This document shows, one piece after another, positions 9,610 through 13,877 of a DNA stretch of 13,877 bases (the first letter of the stretch is position 1; each line of letters opens with the position of its first letter). Under the pieces are notes generated by a model. It was not told where the DNA came from. It ran no database searches and was given only the letters and a program-made list of their open reading frames with translations. The stretch comes from Echinostoma caproni (Eukaryota > Platyhelminthes > Trematoda > Plagiorchiida > Echinostomatidae): the NCBI GenBank assembly GCA_900618425.1, contig UZAN01040621.1, positions 6,930 through 20,806 on the forward strand. Reading direction: 5' to 3'. The translations under genes and the position numbers were made by a program.

Positions 9610-10092
9610 TTATGCATGGTATTTGTATACAAGGAACGAAGGTATCTCTAAATGTGTGGGTCCATGGGTAGTTTGTGTGCGTGATATCACCTGGTTATCC
9701 GAGACGATTATCTTGGTGGGGATTTCTGACCGGAACCTTTCGTTGAAGAACCTAATCCACACTACAGTGGGGTGGAATGAGAAGTTCACAATCCTCTGGG
9801 AGCCGGTGATTATCGGACCAGTTAAGGAATACTTCTTTCGTTCTCGATCAAAACTATCCAGAATGGTCAGTTTGTCCTTGGTCCGTGTGATCTCCAATGC
9901 GCGTCATAGTGATCGAATCCAAAGGTGAATATCAATATCGGTTCGTGAGTTGCGCCAAAGATTGAAGCTGCTGTGAATCTCGTGCGTTAAGTGTGGGTGT
10001 TTCCGAATCAAGTTGTTAATCGACTCGGTGGATTTTAAAGAGACAGAGCTACATGAACCACATTGCGCCATACTCACAACATTGTGACTCAT
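9610..10092 (-). pseudogene. Unassigned broken frame, possibly a retroelement integrase remnant
   Basis: On the minus strand, 10092-9904 and 9897-9610 are the same frame separated by one stop region, giving about 160 codons. It contains T-G-P-I followed about 40 residues later by I-P-T-K-I-I-V-S-D-N. This recalls the spacing of G-P and V-S-D-N in Gypsy-type integrases, though shorter than usual, and the zinc-binding HHCC part and final E motif are not visible. The + strand is also open over 9623-9928. The assignment is weak; it could be an unrelated repeat or chance. Confidence 0.2.
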
Positions 10093-10278
10093 AGGTAGTG
10101 TGTATTTTCGCAGAAAAAGTTAATTGCAACATCTAATTTAATGTTGAAAGTATGTAATAATGGTCCAGAAAACGGCAATAAACCGGAAATTAGAAAGGGT
10201 GAGGTTTAGTTATGTGATTTGAAAAGAAAATCATTTTTATTTAGAAAGGTTTGCATCGGAAAATTGAACCTCGTCCAA

Positions 10279-10470
10279 ATATGAGAGTAATGGAGGATCT
10301 AATTCAATTTCACAGAGGGAATTCGTCGTGTATAGAGCAAATGAAGCGTGCACTGAAAAGCTAGGAGGCACCGTACACCTGTTTCGATCGGGTTGGGTCT
10401 CATCAGCAGTGCGAATCCATCGAACCCGAGAACTCACAGGCAGAACACAAGCATTCTACCCACTCGGCCC
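10279..10470 (-). mobile_element. Hammerhead-bearing tRNA-derived repeat unit, minus-strand copy
   Basis: Read on the minus strand, it begins GCTGGGCCGAGTGGG with an A-box-like word (10459-10469). A B-box-like GGGTTCGATGG (10417-10427) follows about 32 nt later, then directly the hammerhead (10418-10364) and its 3' flank to about 10279. The A/B spacing fits a tRNA-type pol III promoter. Relative to the 8530-8775 copy, about 20 nt between the B box and the hammerhead are missing. The family resembles schistosome Sm-alpha repeats. Confidence 0.7.
10364..10418 (-). ncRNA. Hammerhead ribozyme, type I, schistosome-like
   Basis: Minus-strand order: outer stem I GGA (10418-10416), inner stem I GCACTG (10412-10407), core CTGATGA (10406-10400), stem II region (10399-10386), GAAA (10385-10382), minimal stem III C-AGGT-G (10381-10376), then U and the cleavage nucleotide A (GUA, 10376-10374). 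Stem I closes with CGGTGC (10373-10368, 6 bp including one G-U) and TCC (10366-10364). The two-base-pair stem III (A-U, C-G) around a four-base loop is the hallmark of schistosome-type hammerheads. Stem II is weak (about two pairs), so activity is doubtful for a single copy. Confidence 0.78.
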
Positions 10471-10690
10471 AGCTTTTCAGTTCACGCTTCATTTGCTCTA
10501 TACACGACGAATTCCGCCTGAAATTTAATCAAACTCTGCATTACTCTCATGTAACAAGTAGTCAGGTTGTGGAAGTTCCCAACCGAATCATACCCTGGGG
10601 GCTAGTACTGAGATGAGCGCGGCGCGATGCTCGCAAAGGTGGTTTGTGCTATATCGTGTAAATGGAAAATGAAAAAACGGTCTAATCAGT
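10471..10690 (+). mobile_element. Plus-strand unit of the same repeat, truncated before its tRNA part
   Basis: It starts with the post-hammerhead flank (AGCTTTTCAG, the inverted partner of the minus copy). It runs through CCCAACCGAATCATACC and TACTGAGATGAG to TTTGTGCTATATCG and GGTCTAATCAG, matching the upstream body of the 8530-8775 copy. It stops near 10690, where the Merlin remnant begins, so its tRNA-like and hammerhead parts are absent. Confidence 0.65.
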
Positions 10691-11340
10691 CGTTCAAATA
10701 GTCTAAAATCATTTCAGCATTCGATCCGTATACATTCCTCAGCCGTCGCCTTACCCTGCTCCAAAATATCTCAACGCCATTAGTGTGTATGCACTCCTGT
10801 AGTACGATTGACGAACCCACGCAGATCATTGACAGCCATGTACAAATCCCTAAGACGTTAACGGTTAGTCGCCCGCCCATTCATCGATGTTTCCTAGGGC
10901 GACCCAATTTTGAATAAATGGAATGAGTGTAACCGCTGATCTGTTGTGGACATTTTCGACAGACATTTTTTCAGAGATCAATCGCACATCCCAAACACCC
11001 CCACTGTAAGTCGCTGACTCACCTTTTCGTATTGGCTGCGCATCGCTCCAGTTTCATCGATCTCGACAATAACTCATTTGTGTTGTCAGAGGACAGAGCC
11101 TCGGAGAACACCACTGCAAAAGGGATACCACTGAAGGTAATCCTCTTCAAAGCATTTGCCGTTGCAGCAGCCCTAGTAACGAGCTCTTCCAAAAAAAACT
11201 GTTAATTCCATTAAAGTATCCAAGGGTAGCTTTGATTTGTCGAAAAAAGTACCAGCACGAATTTGCATGCGATTCTTCTATCTTGTGCATCGGGAAACAA
11301 ATCTAACTTGTCAGTCACCAAACTCCGGCAAATGCATAAG
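10686..11340 (-). pseudogene. Merlin-type DNA transposase remnant
   Basis: Spread over several frames on the minus strand, the conserved blocks of the Merlin / ISXO2-like transposase appear in order. Q-I-R-A-G-T-F-F-D-K-S (11265-11221) is followed by V-E-I-D-E-T (11067-11050, first catalytic region), V-F-G-M-C-D, N-R-S-A-V-T-L-I-P, D-E-W (10885-10877, second catalytic region), V-N-D-L-R-G-F-V-N-R-T-T-G-V-H, and H-T-N-G-V-E-I-F-W-S (10787-10761, third catalytic region). The end R-V-R-R-R-L-R-N-V-Y-G ... L-D-Y-L-N-D lies next to a stop. A degraded cysteine-type N-terminal region may extend to about 11340. Several frameshifts and stops, including an apparent 4-nt insertion before H-T-N, make it dead. 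Terminal inverted repeats were not found. Confidence 0.85.
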
Positions 11341-12617
11341 ATATCCACAAAACACGTTCTTTCTGTTACTTATAAAAGTCGATCTTGCATACATATTTGA
11401 AGCAAGTAGGAGCGTAAAAATCTACACAATGGATGCTTCAGGTGAAAACCATCCGACAGGGCTCCAAGGAAAAAGACCGAAAATTCACTTTATTCTAGAA
11501 CTTGTATACCTTCATATATATATATATATATATATATGTATACATATATATATCACAATACCAACACTCATAGACAATATAATAGTGAAGTCTTTGAAAA
11601 ATAAATCCATTAAACAAGGTTACAGACGGGGGTCAGCTACTATAGGCTGATTTCCAATGGTCAGTCAGCCCGTTTAAAAGCGCCAGGCATTCGCCTTTGC
11701 CTTCTCACTTCATCGGAAACCCTTGTCTCAAAAATTTTACTGAGTAGAACTTCCTCGAAAGAAGTTGTATGTGGTTATTTGTAGTTTCGTAGCATTTCTA
11801 GAGGTTTTGGGGACAATTAGCCATCCCTAATTCCAAAACAACCACTCTCGACTATTCTAGAACATTGGGAAGTAGGTAATCTTCTTATATGAAGCTATTC
11901 ACGGATTGCACCACTTTGCTACAGATACATAGTGCCCTTCAAAATTTGAAGATCTCTCGCCTCCACATAATTGTCTGGCATATCTCTGTTGTTTTCTTTT
12001 TTCTCTGATGGAACCACATATACCGAATGAATTGCACAATACCATGTAAATTCCAAATGCATAATTCCACTGTTGACAAAAATTTAGTAATATACATGCA
12101 AAACGCGAGTTCTGACCCACCAAATACTCAGATTCTCAAACAGACCGAGTCAATTTCTCACTTTTATCACCGCAGACTTGACCAATCGTTAAAACTTGCA
12201 CATCATTCGAGTAGATTTCTGCGTAGCCTGAACCAAGTGCACAAGCGCGTACGCACACTGCTTCTCTCCGATCCGCGCACGTGAGTGTGTATCTCTGCCT
12301 TGACTGTAGCATAGGTAACAGAGATGTCCTGGGGTCTACAGTCTATATATAGCGAATGTGAATGACACAGTCAATCAAGACTGGACGCGGGTGACTGTTA
12401 CAAAGCAACACACTCTGGTTCCCTTGGGGTCGGGGCAGGGAGTCACTGCAATCCATTGTGTAATCCAATGTTGCGAGTTGTGCACAAAAGCACACGAGCA
12501 TGAACTTATAGTCTGTCCAACGAAATGACCTTTGAGATCATGTGATACATTTTTTCCCTTCTACGACTACCCATCACCAGACACCGGTAACCCGATTGAT
12601 CAATTGACGAAATAGTC
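11341..12617. other. Spacer, only a microsatellite supported
   Basis: Apart from the AT-rich tandem tract listed separately, I recognise no gene or element here. Open frames such as 11237-11650 (+) run through the Merlin remnant and the microsatellite and are not coding. 11899-12123 (-) and 12027-12284 (+) overlap on opposite strands with no motif. Confidence 0.45.
11514..11553. repeat. (AT)n microsatellite, interrupted
   Basis: About ten TA units, then GTATAC, then five more TA units. A simple tandem repeat, likely length-polymorphic. Confidence 0.9.
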
Positions 12618-12700
12618 TAATGAGCTGGGCCGGTTGAGTAAAGCACGAAATAGGTATTGGAGCACAGCCAACAGGCTTGGGTCGATAAGATTGGAACTTT
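12618..12700 (+). mobile_element. Degraded tRNA-like repeat remnant
   Basis: The word GAGCTGGGCCGG resembles the start of the minus-strand unit at 10470. An A-box-like GGCCGGTTGAG (12628-12638) is followed at about 40 nt by a B-box-like GGGTCGATAAG (12679-12689). TCTAATGAGCTG just before recalls the TCTRATCAGCTG of the other copies. No hammerhead is visible after it. Moderate to low support. Confidence 0.35.
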
Positions 12701-13060
12701 GCGCTTAGCTCGTAACGTGTATAATGGACAAGCCACATTTGGACAAAATCGCCGCAGCGAATGAGTTTGGGTGGGGTCTGACTTTTTCTTTGCCTAATAC
12801 AGCATTTATAAAACTCGGGTAAAAAAAGAAGGACAGTAATAGCACATACAAAAGTGGAATAAATGTCAAATATATCGATAATAGCAACTGTTTCCGGTAT
12901 GCCATCTATAGCCCGGATGTGACAATGATTGGGATGGAGAGTGGAAGGGGACCACGGGAGACAACTTCACAATTTTGTTTTTGTGTACACAAGAGCGATT
13001 GTGAATGCCGATTCACACGGCTTCCGCTGTGTCCAGGATGTGGTGTTTAATTCGCTTGGA

Positions 13061-13073
13061 GTGTGACTCACAC
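13061..13073. repeat. Short palindrome GTGTGA-C-TCACAC
   Basis: Six-base arms around a single C, four bases before the larger inverted repeat. Confidence 0.7.
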
Positions 13074-13076
13074 ACC

Positions 13077-13106
13077 CGGGTCAGGTCAACTAACTGACCT
13101 GACTCG
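13077..13106. repeat. 12-bp inverted repeat with AGGTCA half sites
   Basis: Arms 13077-13088 (CGGGTCAGGTCA) and 13095-13106 (TGACCTGACTCG) pair over 12 positions with one G-T, around a 6-nt loop. Each arm ends in AGGTCA/TGACCT, the half site used by nuclear receptors; whether that matters here is unknown. Confidence 0.75.
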
Positions 13107-13353
13107 ACAATGTGTGAGCAGATTAGGCTCGTCACCCCAATGAGCAATCAAGCCGGATGATAATGCTCCCGAACTCGATGCGCCTGCTCGGGCGACCGAT
13201 GAGCGTCGTTCCACAGGAATAAATGAAGGGGGTGGGCGCAGAATAAGATCGCGGAAGCCGTAAGATTATCTCTGACTTACAGTCTGATGATTGATTTTGA
13301 CCGGAATATGACACGGAGTTTACCCGCATGGTCAATCCTACAGAAGGAAATTA

Positions 13354-13364
13354 CCCCCCCCCCC
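13354..13364. repeat. C11 homopolymer
   Basis: Eleven consecutive C. The length may be a sequencing or assembly uncertainty. Confidence 0.9.
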
Positions 13365-13744
13365 ATTACTATTATGCATCTTGCGCTTCGTCTGATTACG
13401 CCACCACCCACGTCTCTGGTTTGGCTTTATTCCGTTATATTCATCTGAATTCTCAGGAAAAACATGAACCGTATGTATTCGTATGACCAGACCAGAGAGC
13501 CTCTGTAACCATCGGCGTAACAATTGGGTAAACTTACAGCGATCGATAGCTCTATTGTATGGTGGAGGCAAAATAAAGACTAAGCCAGGGACACTGAACG
13601 CAGATACTGGGACGTGAATATCAAGTGCAACGCTTATCTTTGATGCAGTAGTTCATAATGATGATTTCAAAATACCGGGGTTGAGGCGGGTCTTAAACAT
13701 TGCAATAGTATAACGAATTTAAAAAGAATATTGCACATTAGGTG

Positions 13745-13877
13745 CGTGTAAGTAAAGGCGAGCCGAAAGGTGATCCGTCGCGTGATTTCGGATTTAGGAC
13801 ACCAGGAACAGTTGATGTAAATAATCACACCGCCTCCCGTTTTCTTGTTGCCAATATCCGTCCGATGTCAACGAATC
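13745..13877 (-). pseudogene. Second CR1-like LINE endonuclease fragment, cut by the window edge
   Basis: On the minus strand, from about 13862, the frame reads R-T-D-I-G-N-K-K-T-G-G-G-V-I-I-Y-I-N-C-S-W, then P-K-S-E-I. This matches the K-K-x-T-G-G-G-V-I-x-Y-I-N-x-x-W ... K-S-E-I block of the first LINE's endonuclease, with enough differences to be another copy or subfamily. Similarity stops near 13800 and nothing LINE-like follows to the left, so the piece ends inside the endonuclease. The rest lies right of the window. Confidence 0.75.

Larger units (their letters stand above)
10279..10550. repeat. Long imperfect palindrome made by two inverted repeat copies
   Basis: The core arms 10318-10365 and 10468-10515 are reverse complements at 46 of 48 positions (mismatches at 10470 and 10484 on the right). 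Homology continues outward less perfectly to about 10279 and 10550, shown by ATGAGAGTAAT on the left and ATTACTCTCAT on the right. The 102-nt centre holds the tRNA-like part and most of the hammerhead of the minus copy. The best reading is a head-to-head junction between a minus-strand unit and the 3' flank of a plus-strand unit of the same family. Confidence 0.85.
12701..13744. other. Spacer without a recognised gene
   Basis: It contains two small palindromes and an 11-base C run (listed separately). The minus frames at 12705-12905, 13132-13335 and 13338-13571 show no motif; I treat them as chance. Confidence 0.45.

Noticed and set aside
11237..11650. 137-codon + open frame
   Set aside because: Runs antisense through the Merlin remnant and includes an AT microsatellite translated as I-Y repeats.
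13276..13300. CTGATGA word on the + strand as another hammerhead
   Set aside because: No GAAA block, no stem III or cleavage triplet in place.
1..13877. CRISPR array, prokaryotic operon or phage system
   Set aside because: No regularly spaced direct repeats, no dense co-directional frames; splice sites and element types are eukaryotic.

Overview
This window looks like nuclear DNA of a parasitic flatworm, most likely a digenean fluke. It has no bacterial-style gene packing. One spliced gene lies on the + strand, and most of the rest is intron and decayed mobile DNA. The flatworm call rests on three element types together: a CR1-like LINE, a Merlin-type DNA transposon, and tRNA-derived short repeats carrying a schistosome-type hammerhead ribozyme. 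All are read by eye, with no database search. A single N at 8580 suggests a draft assembly.

Left part (1-8500): three coding exons (1022-1663, 5345-5876, 7723-7985) join with matching phases (0, then 1) at good GT/AG sites. They give the last 478 residues of a protein I do not recognise, ending in a short coiled coil and a basic tail; earlier exons probably lie left of the window. The first intron (3.7 kb) holds an antisense CR1-like LINE at about 2591-5123. Its endonuclease and reverse transcriptase are readable but broken by stops, a frameshift and a deletion that removes the polymerase active-site motif. Its 3' end keeps a perfect 12-bp hairpin and an (ATT)n tail. The second intron (1.8 kb) has no recognisable gene.

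Right part (8500-13877): a transposon graveyard. A tRNA-like repeat with a decayed hammerhead lies at about 8530-8775. At 10279-10690 two copies of the same family meet head to head and form a long palindrome. The minus-strand copy has A and B boxes and a nearly complete hammerhead (10364-10418). Directly beside it is a Merlin transposase remnant on the minus strand (about 10686-11340) with several frameshifts. A weaker tRNA-like remnant lies near 12618-12700, and a second CR1-like endonuclease fragment runs off the right edge.

The most interesting item is the hammerhead/tRNA repeat family. The reconstructed unit is about 320 nt, and the copies here show the pol III B box lying directly against ribozyme stem I.
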